NCBI GenBank assembly: GCA_030600505.1
Contig: JAUVLY010000055.1
Span: 1 to 6,151, forward strand
Direction: 5' to 3'
Source of the DNA: Candidatus Falkowiibacteriota bacterium
GTDB lineage: Bacteria; Patescibacteriota; Patescibacteriia; Patescibacteriales; UBA12075
DNA: 6,151 nucleotides
The notes beneath the pieces are model-generated. The model was not told where the DNA came from, made no database searches, and saw nothing but the letters and a program-made list of their open reading frames with translations. Every line of letters starts with the position of its first letter. Position 1 is the first letter of the stretch. Shown here piece by piece: positions 1-6,151 of the stretch. Position numbers and translations under genes: made by a program.

Positions 1-756
1 AATAAGGCAGTTGGCGGGGTAAAGCTCTTTCGTCCCGAAGTAATGGTCGCGGTTCCGGCCGGCATTTCTTCAACTGAACGCCGGGCCGTGATTGACGCTA
101 CCATTGCGGCCGGTGCCAAGGCCGCTTATATTATTAAAGAACCGGTCGCCGCCGCGATTGGTGCCGACATTCCGATCGGTTCGGCTAGTGGCCACATGAT
201 AATTGACATTGGCGGTGGAACCGCGGAAATGGCCGTAATATCTTTGGGTGGAATTGTGTCATCAATTTCGGTCCGGGTGGGCGGCAATAAATTTGATGAA
301 GCGATTGTTGAATATATCCGTAAAAAATATAATTTGGCGATCGGGGAGCGTACTGCCGAAGAGACAAAGATCAATATCGGCTCAGCCCTGTTTCTCGAAA
401 ACAAATTAAGCTACGAAATACGGGGACGTGATATTTTGACCGGCTTGCCGCGAAGTATTACCGTTACCAGTAGTGACATAACTGATGCCCTTCAGAATGA
501 GTTGGAAGCAGTAATTAGCGCCGCTAAGAAAGTTCTGCACGATACTCCGCCCGAGCTATCTGCCGACATTATGGACAAAGGAATGGTTCTTTCCGGCGGC
601 AGTTCACTGCTTCGGAATTTTGAGCAATTGTTATCGCGCACCACCGGTGTACCGGCCTATTTGGCTGACGATGCCTTGTTATGCGTAGCTAAAGGAACTG
701 GGATCGCGCTTGACAATCTAGACTCATACAAACGAAGTATTTTAGCTACTAAATAA
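1..756 (+). CDS. mreB: Rod shape-determining protein MreB, 5'-truncated by the window edge
   Basis: Bacterial actin homologue that polymerises on the inner membrane face and directs the elongation machinery of the cell wall. The frame is open from base 1, starting NKAVGGVKLF, so the Met at 43 is internal and not the true start. The visible part is 251 residues; the family is usually about 340, so roughly 90 N-terminal residues (including the first phosphate loop) lie outside. Seen in visible numbering: EPVAAAIGA at 47-55 (connecting region), DIGGGT at 69-74 (second phosphate loop of the actin/Hsp70 ATPase fold), VRVGGNKFDEAI just after it, and the adenosine-side motif MVLSGGSS at 195-202. Many MreBs have GGG where this one has GGS; I recall GGS from CPR MreBs, so I read it as a lineage trait, not damage. 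It ends with TAA. The next gene is a glycosyltransferase rather than mreC/mreD. Family identity is very secure. Confidence 0.97.
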   Translation, partial: NKAVGGVKLFRPEVMVAVPAGISSTERRAVIDATIAAGAKAAYIIKEPVAAAIGADIPIGSASGHMIIDIGGGTAEMAVISLGGIVSSISVRVGGNKFDEAIVEYIRKKYNLAIGERTAEETKINIGSALFLENKLSYEIRGRDILTGLPRSITVTSSDITDALQNELEAVISAAKKVLHDTPPELSADIMDKGMVLSGGSSLLRNFEQLLSRTTGVPAYLADDALLCVAKGTGIALDNLDSYKRSILATK

Positions 757-764
757 AAAACCCC

Positions 765-877
765 TGTCATTCTGATTCCGCGAAGCGGGAGAAGAATCTC
801 GTGGATACAGTCACGGGATCCTTTACCACGGGCACTTCCTTCGGTCGCACTCCGCTAGCGCTTCGTTCAGGATGACA
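765..877. repeat. Dispersed imperfect-palindrome repeat, copy 1 (113 bp)
   Basis: Starts 8 bases after the mreB stop and ends 24 bases before the next start codon. The ends are inverted: TGTCATTCTGA at the left and TCAGGATGACA at the right (10 of 11 pair, the odd one a G-U in RNA). Further inside, CGAAGCG pairs with CGCTTCG and GAAGAATCTCGT pairs imperfectly with GGGATCCTT, so the whole element can fold into a long interrupted hairpin. The left arm also holds a small CCGC-GAA-GCGG hairpin. It matches copy 2 at 2217-2305 at 83 of 89 aligned bases, plus one extra 24-bp block at about 824-847. It has no coding potential. Elements with such GTCATTCTGA/TCAGGATGAC ends are, from memory, common dispersed repeats in environmental and CPR genomes. 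A transcript-stabilising or terminator-like role is possible, but no U-tract follows. Confidence 0.85.
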
Positions 878-901
878 CTTAGTTGATTATTAATTCGTAT
901 T

Positions 902-2185
902 ATGACTATCGGCATTGATGCCAGTCGGGCAAACCGCGAACATCGAACCGGGACCGAATGGTACTCGTATTATTTGATTCGCTGGATAGCCAAGCTGGAC
1001 CTGAAAAACCAATACATACTTTATACCGATGAGCCGCTTAAAGGCGGTTTGTTGGATTTGACTACGACGCGTTTTGATCCTGCCCTTAAGCCAATAGAGA
1101 CGCGTTTTGATAATGACGGATATCAGATCATTAAATCTCCGGGTAATAATTTTCGGGCCAAGGTACTGTCTTGGCCTTTTAATTTTTTCTGGACTCAGGG
1201 TCGTTTTTCTTTGGAAATGTTATTCCACCGCCCGGATGTACTGTTCATACCTTCCCATACCTTGCCCTTAATTCATCCCCGGCGCAGTGTGGTTACGATT
1301 CATGATATTGGCTATGAACGGCGCTTTACTGTTTATGATACCGCGCCAATGGGTCCGGAAGGCAGGCAAAAGCGGCGTTTTTTAAATTTTATTGTCCGTA
1401 TTTTTACTCTAGGTAAGTACCGGGCCAATACTATGGATTATTTAAAGTGGTCCACTGATTTTGCCCTTAATAAGGCTGACCGGATAATAACTATTTCCGA
1501 ATTTACTAAGCGCGATATAAAGGAGTTTTATAGCACCAATATAGGCAAGGTAACAGTAGTGCCCAATGGTTATAGCGAGTCTATATATAAGCCGTTAAAC
1601 GATTCGGCCAAAACCAAAAAAGTATTGGCTAAATATGGGATTGAAGCGCCTTTTATATTTTATATCGGCCGGATCGAGCGCAAAAAAAATATTCCGGCCT
1701 TGATAGAAGCGTTCGCGATCATGAAAGAAAATAATCCCGGATTGAAAGAAAAATTAGTTCTCGTGGGCGATGCCAGCTATGGCTATGATGAAACAAAATA
1801 TATGATCCGTGAGTTTGACTTGGTAAATGACGTTGTAATGCCTGGCTGGGTCGAAGAAGACGATGTGCCTTATCTTTACTGTGCTGCCAGTATTTTTGTT
1901 TTGCCTTCGCTTTATGAGGGTTTTGGCATCCCCTTGCTCCAGGCCATGGCTTGCGGCGTTCCGATTGCCGCTTCTGAGGTAACATCTATTCCCGAGGTAG
2001 TTGGTGATGCCGGCCTTTTATTCAACCCGAATTACGCGCTGTCAATCGCGGAAGCATTAACGCGTATAGTAAGTGATAAAAAATTGCAAACAAAGTTAAT
2101 AGAAAAAGGCTTAGCCAGGGTAAAAAATTTCAGTTGGGAAAAAACCGCAGTTAATACCTTGAAAGTTATTACATATACAGATTAA
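902..2185 (+). CDS. GT4-family (GT-B fold) glycosyltransferase
   Basis: Probable cytoplasmic or membrane-associated transferase that moves a sugar from a nucleotide-sugar donor to a glycan or lipid acceptor for cell-surface polysaccharide; donor and acceptor cannot be read from sequence. It has 427 residues, typical for family GT4. The N-terminal acceptor domain begins GIDASRANREHRTGTEW (residues 4-20) and holds VVTIHDIGYE (130-139) and ADRIITISEFTKRD (192-205). The C-terminal donor domain starts around VTVVPNGY (217-224), with FYIGRIERKKN (253-263), KLVLVGD (284-290) and LPSLYEGFGIPLLQAMACG (334-352). The EX7E signature is E339-x7-Q347: the second Glu is Gln. About 30 residues (near 145-178) between HDIGYE and the LKWSTDFAL stretch look longer than in simpler relatives. 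The start is fixed by an in-frame TGA at 884 with no ATG, GTG or TTG between; there is no Shine-Dalgarno sequence. No signal peptide or membrane span is seen. Confidence 0.93.
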   Translation: MTIGIDASRANREHRTGTEWYSYYLIRWIAKLDLKNQYILYTDEPLKGGLLDLTTTRFDPALKPIETRFDNDGYQIIKSPGNNFRAKVLSWPFNFFWTQGRFSLEMLFHRPDVLFIPSHTLPLIHPRRSVVTIHDIGYERRFTVYDTAPMGPEGRQKRRFLNFIVRIFTLGKYRANTMDYLKWSTDFALNKADRIITISEFTKRDIKEFYSTNIGKVTVVPNGYSESIYKPLNDSAKTKKVLAKYGIEAPFIFYIGRIERKKNIPALIEAFAIMKENNPGLKEKLVLVGDASYGYDETKYMIREFDLVNDVVMPGWVEEDDVPYLYCAASIFVLPSLYEGFGIPLLQAMACGVPIAASEVTSIPEVVGDAGLLFNPNYALSIAEALTRIVSDKKLQTKLIEKGLARVKNFSWEKTAVNTLKVITYTD

Positions 2186-2216
2186 AAAATAAATTTTCAA
2201 ATTCCGTATTACACTT

Positions 2217-2305
2217 TGTCATTCTGATTCCGCGAAGCGGGAGAAGAATCCCGTGGATTTAGAGACGAGATCCTTCACTCCGCTAGCGCTTCGTTCAGGA
2301 TGACA
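2217..2305. repeat. Dispersed imperfect-palindrome repeat, copy 2 (89 bp)
   Basis: Second copy of the element at 765-877, in the same orientation, starting 31 bases after the glycosyltransferase stop and ending 49 bases before dnaE. The first 34 and last 30 bases are identical to copy 1; the 25-base middle differs at six positions, and the 24-bp block of copy 1 is absent. The inverted arms are TGTCATTCTGA/TCAGGATGACA, CGAAGCG/CGCTTCG and GAAGAATCCCGT/ACGAGATCCTTC, nested in order, so it forms a more regular hairpin than copy 1. It also contains the self-complementary CGCTAGCG at 2281-2288 plus its preceding base. It encodes nothing. Conservation at both ends with drift in the loop-proximal middle suggests the arms are what is maintained or copied. 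Confidence 0.85.
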
Positions 2306-2318
2306 TTAATAAAAAGTT

Positions 2319-2351
2319 TTCGTAAATTTGTAAAAGATTCGTAATTCGTAA
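2319..2351 (+). repeat. Four TTYGTAA heptamers directly upstream of dnaE
   Basis: TTCGTAA occurs at 2319-2325, 2338-2344 and 2345-2351, with the variant TTTGTAA at 2327-2333; the last two are perfectly adjacent. The array ends three bases before the dnaE ATG and its last TAA (2349-2351) is the in-frame stop that fixes that start. A single TTCGTAT is found at 894-900, just before the glycosyltransferase ATG, and the 9-mer TAATTCGTA is shared (891-899 and 2342-2350). It may be part of the dispersed repeat, a tandem slippage product, or a translation or transcription signal; the sequence alone does not decide. Confidence 0.6.
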
Positions 2352-2354
2352 CCC

Positions 2355-5300
2355 ATGAAGTTTGTGCATCTCCATGTCCATACCCATTATTCTCTTTTGG
2401 ATGGACTTACCAAAATTGACGAGCTGATCGAGGCGGTCAAACAAGATGGCTCTGAGGCGGTCGCTATTACCGACCACGGTGTTATGTATGGCGCGATCGA
2501 ATTTTATCAAAAATGCAAAAAAGCCGGGATTAAGCCGATAATCGGTGTGGAAGCGTATTTGGCGCCCGGCTCCCGGTTTGACAAATTAACGCGCGAACAC
2601 GAAAAAACCAATTATCATATTCTGCTTTTGGCCAAAAACAATCAAGGTTATAAGAATTTAATTAAATTGACTTCAATCGCGCATTTGGAAGGATTTTATT
2701 ATAAGCCGCGGATTGATTGGGAAGTGCTGGAGAAATATCACGAAGGTTTGATCGCCTGCACCGCTTGTTTGGGTGGAGAGATCCCAACCTTGATCAAGCA
2801 TGGCAAAATAGCCAAAGCCGAGAAGCGGGCCATTGAATATCAGGCGCTTTTTGGCAAGGGAAATTTTTATTTGGAACTTATGGACCATCCGGAACTCCCG
2901 GAACAGCCGATAGTTAACGAGCAGTTAATCAAATTTTCGCGTCAGCTCGATATCCCTTTGGTGGCAACTAACGATGTACATTATTTAAGCCAAGAAGATG
3001 ATGAGGCCCAGGACATCCTTCTTTGTTTGCAGAATAAGAAAAAGAAAGAGGATACAGACCGGATGAATATGACCGGGGCAAATTTTTCTTACCGTCCGGC
3101 GCGGGAGATGATAGAAGTATTTAAAGATGTGCCGGAAGCGATTAAAAACACTCTTGAGATCGCCAATAAGTGTAACGTTGATATAAAATTAGGGAAAATT
3201 CAACTGCCATATTTTGAAGTGCCGTCCGGTTTTGACGGCGATTCTTATTTGCGGAAACTATGTGAAGATGGACTTAAGGAAAGATATAATACTACCTACG
3301 AAGCGGCCGACAAAGAGCTGAAAGAGCGTATGGATTTTGAGTTGGGAGTAATTAAAGGCATGGGTTTTTCTTCGTACTTGCTGATTGTCGCTGATTTTGT
3401 AAATTGGTCCAAGGATAACGGGATAATTGTCGGTCCGGGGCGGGGAAGTGCGGCCGGCTCTTTGGTTTGTTATTTAACCAATATCACCAATATTGACCCG
3501 ATAAAATATGGTTTGATTTTTGAGCGTTTTTTAAATCCCGACCGGAACGAAATGCCGGATATTGACCTTGACTTTGCCGATGTCAGGCGGGACGAAGTGA
3601 TTAGGTATGTGGAGGATAAGTACGGCAAGGACCGGGTGGCTCAGATTATAACCTTTGGTACCATGGCGGCTCGGGCCGCTGTTCGTGATGTGGGGCGGGT
3701 GCTGGGGGCAAGCTATGATTATTGCGACAAAATTGCCAAGACCATACCGATGTTTACCAAGCTTGACGATGCGATCAAAAATGTTCCTGAATTACGCGAT
3801 ATATATAACAATGAAGCCGAGGCTAAGCAAATAATAGATTTTGCCCGCCGTTTAGAAGGAGTAGCCAGGCATGCCTCAACCCATGCTTGCGGAGTTTTAA
3901 TTACCAAGGATCCTTTAACCGACCATGTACCTTTGCAATACGCATCTTCGTCGGACAAGACAGTGGTTTCCCAGTATTCCCTCCATCCAATCGAGGATTT
4001 GGGGTTACTTAAAATGGATTTTCTTGGTCTTAAGAATTTAACCATCATTGAATCCGCCATCAAAATAATCAAGAATACCCGTGGCGAGGATGTTTTGATA
4101 GATTCTATTCCTTTGGATGACCCAGAAGCTTACGCGTTATTCCAGGCGGGTGAGACAACCGGTATATTTCAGTTTGAATCGAGTGGGATGAGGCGTTATT
4201 TAAAGGAATTAAAGCCGACCGAGTTTGAAGATATTATTGCCATGGTTGCCCTTTACCGCCCAGGTCCGATGGAATGGATTCCGGATTATATCGCCGGCAA
4301 AAAGGGGACGAAAAAGCCCGGCTACCTGCACCCAAAGCTTGAACCAATATTAAATAAAACTTATGGCGTAGCAATTTACCAGGAACAGGTGATGCAAATG
4401 GCGCGTGATTTAGCCGGCTTTACCATGGCCGAGGCTGATGTCCTTCGCAAAGCAGTCGGCAAGAAAATCATCAAATTGCTTAATGAACAAAAAGAGAAAT
4501 TTATTGTCGGCTGCGTTAAGAATGGAATTAATAGTGAAATGGCTGAGAAAATATTTTCTTTTATTGAGCCTTTTGCCGGTTACGGCTTTAATCGTTCACA
4601 TGCCGCTTGTTACGCCATGATTGCTTATCAGACTGCGTATCTTAAGGCCCATTGGCCGGCCGAGTTTATGGCAGCGCTTTTAACCGCCGATCAGCAGAAT
4701 ATCGACCGGCTCGCGATTGAGATCGAAGAATGCCAAAGAATGGAAATTAGTGTCGCTAGCCCGGACATTAACCAGTCTTATGAATCATTTACGGTACTTA
4801 GCTCCGGAACAGCGGCTAATCAAGCTGCCCGTAAAGATGAAGTAATAAATACAATACGCTTTGGGCTTCACGCGATTAAAAATATTGGCGAGAATATTGC
4901 CCAGGTTATTATTAGGGAGCGTAAGGATAATGGCCCTTATCGTGATATTAGCGATTTTCTTGAACGGATCACTGATAAAGATTTAAATAAAAAATCTTTG
5001 GAAAGCTTAATAAAGAGCGGGGCGCTGGATAAATTCGGCGGACGCGGTTTGCTTTTGGGAAATGTGGATTTACTTTTAAATTATAACAAAGAAATGGCCA
5101 GAAACAGTGCTAATGGCCAAACCAGTCTATTTGCCGACGCGCCAAATGCAGCCGCCCCCACCAGAGTACAGCTCAAAGATTATCCACCTGCCAAGCAGCC
5201 GGTCAAGCTTGGCTGGGAAAAAGAGCTGCTCGGGCTTTATATTTCTGAGCATCCTTTTACTGCTTTTAAAAAACAGCTTAGCAGCTTTACTAGCCCTCTT

Positions 5301-5870
5301 CGGGATCTACCCGGAATGACTACTGATCAAACGATTAATGTTGCCGGTACGATTACCAAAATAAAGAAGATCATAACGCGTACCAATAAATCCATGTTGT
5401 TTGTAAAGATTGAAGATAATACCGCTAACATTGAAATTTTAGTTTTTCCCAATTTGCTTGAGCGTACCGCTGCTATCTGGCAAGAAGGTGAAACCGTTTT
5501 ATGCCAGGGGCGCTTGTCTGATAAGGACCAAGAGTTTAAAATATTAGCCAACACGGCTACGCGGATAGCGTTGGAAAATATTGAGGAATCAATTAAAGAG
5601 TTCAAGGCACATCAACCACAAAATAATAACAATAATAATTATCAAACAAACAAGGATTTGAAATTGGTTTTTTCCAGTGTACCAGATCCAACACAAATGA
5701 CATTACTTAAATCAATTTTTGATCGATCCCCTGGCTCTAGTAAAGTATACATAACCTTGCCCGGCAACAAGGGTAAACAAACAGTTAAAATTAGTTCATT
5801 GGTTAATAATAATAATTTATTAATTAAGGAATTAAAATCTAAATTTAGCGGTTTAATAGTGTTAAAGTAG
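2355..5870 (+). CDS. dnaE: DNA polymerase III alpha subunit (replicative polymerase)
   Basis: Catalytic subunit of the chromosomal replicase, a C-family polymerase acting at the fork with the sliding clamp. Its 1171 residues are normal (E. coli 1160), with no intein. The N-terminal PHP domain (about 1-215) has HLHVHTHYSLLDG (5-17), TDHG (39-42), GVEAY (64-68), H88, C138 and NDVHYL (206-211). The polymerase core has GPGRGSAAGSLV (360-371), catalytic Asp pair D402/D404 in PDIDLDF, HACGVLIT (510-517), D555 in KMDFLGL, and GYGFNRSHAACYA (742-754). A helix-hairpin-helix region lies near 837-872, an internal clamp-binding peptide QTSLF at 922-926, and an OB fold near 993-1075. The tail (about 1080-1171) has six Asn at 1090-1095 and ends in a segment resembling the C-terminal domain of ordinary DnaE proteins. 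An in-frame TAA at 2349 fixes the ATG; no Shine-Dalgarno is seen. It is DnaE type, not PolC: no exonuclease domain is inserted. Confidence 0.98.
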   Translation: MKFVHLHVHTHYSLLDGLTKIDELIEAVKQDGSEAVAITDHGVMYGAIEFYQKCKKAGIKPIIGVEAYLAPGSRFDKLTREHEKTNYHILLLAKNNQGYKNLIKLTSIAHLEGFYYKPRIDWEVLEKYHEGLIACTACLGGEIPTLIKHGKIAKAEKRAIEYQALFGKGNFYLELMDHPELPEQPIVNEQLIKFSRQLDIPLVATNDVHYLSQEDDEAQDILLCLQNKKKKEDTDRMNMTGANFSYRPAREMIEVFKDVPEAIKNTLEIANKCNVDIKLGKIQLPYFEVPSGFDGDSYLRKLCEDGLKERYNTTYEAADKELKERMDFELGVIKGMGFSSYLLIVADFVNWSKDNGIIVGPGRGSAAGSLVCYLTNITNIDPIKYGLIFERFLNPDRNEMPDIDLDFADVRRDEVIRYVEDKYGKDRVAQIITFGTMAARAAVRDVGRVLGASYDYCDKIAKTIPMFTKLDDAIKNVPELRDIYNNEAEAKQIIDFARRLEGVARHASTHACGVLITKDPLTDHVPLQYASSSDKTVVSQYSLHPIEDLGLLKMDFLGLKNLTIIESAIKIIKNTRGEDVLIDSIPLDDPEAYALFQAGETTGIFQFESSGMRRYLKELKPTEFEDIIAMVALYRPGPMEWIPDYIAGKKGTKKPGYLHPKLEPILNKTYGVAIYQEQVMQMARDLAGFTMAEADVLRKAVGKKIIKLLNEQKEKFIVGCVKNGINSEMAEKIFSFIEPFAGYGFNRSHAACYAMIAYQTAYLKAHWPAEFMAALLTADQQNIDRLAIEIEECQRMEISVASPDINQSYESFTVLSSGTAANQAARKDEVINTIRFGLHAIKNIGENIAQVIIRERKDNGPYRDISDFLERITDKDLNKKSLESLIKSGALDKFGGRGLLLGNVDLLLNYNKEMARNSANGQTSLFADAPNAAAPTRVQLKDYPPAKQPVKLGWEKELLGLYISEHPFTAFKKQLSSFTSPLRDLPGMTTDQTINVAGTITKIKKIITRTNKSMLFVKIEDNTANIEILVFPNLLERTAAIWQEGETVLCQGRLSDKDQEFKILANTATRIALENIEESIKEFKAHQPQNNNNNNYQTNKDLKLVFSSVPDPTQMTLLKSIFDRSPGSSKVYITLPGNKGKQTVKISSLVNNNNLLIKELKSKFSGLIVLK

Positions 5871-5887
5871 ACTAAAAAATTAAAAAC

Positions 5888-5896
5888 TGTTATAAT
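5888..5896 (+). promoter_or_regulatory. Extended -10 promoter element (TGTTATAAT)
   Basis: A perfect TGnTATAAT lies in the 59-bp spacer after dnaE, 33 bases before the next ATG, which would put the transcription start near 5903 and give a leader of about 25-30 bases. No good -35 hexamer is seen at 16-18 bases upstream, as is common for extended -10 promoters. The surroundings are very AT-rich, so a chance match is possible, but the spacing fits and it suggests the Lys-rich gene has its own promoter. Confidence 0.5.
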
Positions 5897-5929
5897 AATA
5901 TTTAGTAATAATCTTTAAATAGTTGTAGA

Positions 5930-6151
5930 ATGATTGAGCCAAAAAAAATAGTTAAAAGAAAAACTAAAAGTTCGGAAAAGCTGGTTAAAAAACCAGTAAA
6001 GAAGACTGTTGTTAAGAAGGCCGGTCCCAAGAAAAAGGTTGTTGTAAAAAGGGCAAAAAAAGTTCGTACTGCAGTTAAGGCGACTCCCAAAGCTAAAGCC
6101 AAGGCTAAGCCTGCGTCTCCGGTCGTTCCTTCCGAAATTAAAACTAAGCCT
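5930..6151 (+). CDS. Lysine-rich basic protein of unknown function, 3'-truncated by the window edge
   Basis: An open frame of 74 codons from ATG at 5930 to the last base, with no stop, so only the N-terminus is seen. It begins MIEPKKIVKRKTKSSEK. Of 74 residues 25 are Lys and 3 Arg against 3 Glu and no Asp. The sequence is low complexity, made of K/V/A/P runs such as VKKPVKKTVVKK (19-30) and ATPKAKAKAKP (51-61), resembling histone-H1-like tails. It is probably disordered and able to bind nucleic acid or another polyanion; that is inference from composition only. Such tails occur both as whole small basic proteins and as extensions of unrelated domains, so the function cannot be named. The start is set by an in-frame TAA at 5909 with no earlier start codon. 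There is no clear Shine-Dalgarno; an extended -10 lies 33 bases upstream. An 8-A run at 5941-5948 could be a slippage or sequencing-error site, but the downstream frame keeps its Lys-rich character. Confidence 0.72.
   Translation, partial: MIEPKKIVKRKTKSSEKLVKKPVKKTVVKKAGPKKKVVVKRAKKVRTAVKATPKAKAKAKPASPVVPSEIKTKP

Noticed and set aside
126..404. 92-codon antisense open frame within mreB
   Set aside because: It overlaps a strongly conserved MreB region, including the DIGGGT loop, and its translation resembles no family; it is a shadow of the real gene.
765..877. Hairpin repeat as a classical rho-independent terminator of mreB
   Set aside because: The palindrome is long and interrupted and is not followed by a T-run; copy 2 has only TTTT about 12 bases beyond its end. 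A termination role is not supported, though not excluded.
765..2305. CRISPR-like repeat and spacer arrangement
   Set aside because: The two copies are 1.3 kb apart with a whole gene between them and are far too long for CRISPR repeats.
4438..4620. 60-codon + strand frame inside dnaE
   Set aside because: It lies out of frame within the conserved polymerase core (fingers and GYGFNRSHAACYA region); no start signal or family resemblance.
3400..4700. Possible intein or domain insertion in DnaE
   Set aside because: The motifs PDIDLDF, HACGVLIT, KMDFLGL and GYGFNRSHAACYA follow at normal spacing, and D555 even has the E. coli number, so nothing is inserted.
5871..5906. ACTAAA (5871-5876) and TTTAGT (5901-5906) as a terminator hairpin after dnaE
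   Set aside because: Only six A/T-rich pairs around a 24-base loop, with no T-tract; too weak, and it overlaps the -10 element.
5902..6102. 66-codon antisense frame with a hydrophobic, Phe/Thr-rich, membrane-like translation
   Set aside because: AAA/AAG lysine codons read as TTT/CTT on the other strand, which creates the hydrophobicity. The + frame has an extended -10, stays open to the edge and matches the direction of all neighbours.

Overview
The window carries four genes, all on the + strand: the 3' two thirds of mreB (cell-shape actin homologue), a complete GT4-family glycosyltransferase, a complete dnaE (replicative DNA polymerase III alpha subunit), and the first 74 codons of a very lysine-rich protein that runs off the right edge. 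No mobile-element gene, tRNA, rRNA or CRISPR array is visible.

The likely source is an uncultivated bacterium of the Patescibacteria/CPR group (Parcubacteria-like). This is inferred from family resemblance, not from a search. The MreB wording (VMVAVPAGI, the SGGSSLLRN adenosine-side loop, the terminal YKRSILATK) and the glycosyltransferase start (GIDASRANREHRTGTEWYSY) match what I recall of CPR homologues. Compact intergenic spacers holding dispersed hairpin repeats fit the same picture. The standard genetic code fits: stops are TAA, TAA and TAG, and no internal TGA is needed.

Layout: 1-756 mreB; 757-901 spacer with hairpin repeat copy 1 (113 bp); 902-2185 glycosyltransferase; 2186-2354 spacer with hairpin repeat copy 2 (89 bp) followed by a TTYGTAA array; 2355-5870 dnaE; 5871-5929 AT-rich spacer with an extended -10 promoter element; 5930 to the edge, the Lys-rich gene. 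No stretch longer than 169 bases lacks a gene.

MreB and the glycosyltransferase could both serve envelope construction, while DnaE is core replication. Nothing in the sequence ties all four into one pathway; they look like co-directional housekeeping neighbours. The most interesting material is in the spacers: two copies of the same imperfect palindrome, differing by one 24-bp block, each placed between a stop codon and the next start, followed by related TTCGTA motifs next to start codons that lack a Shine-Dalgarno sequence. I found no convincing new biological system beyond this.
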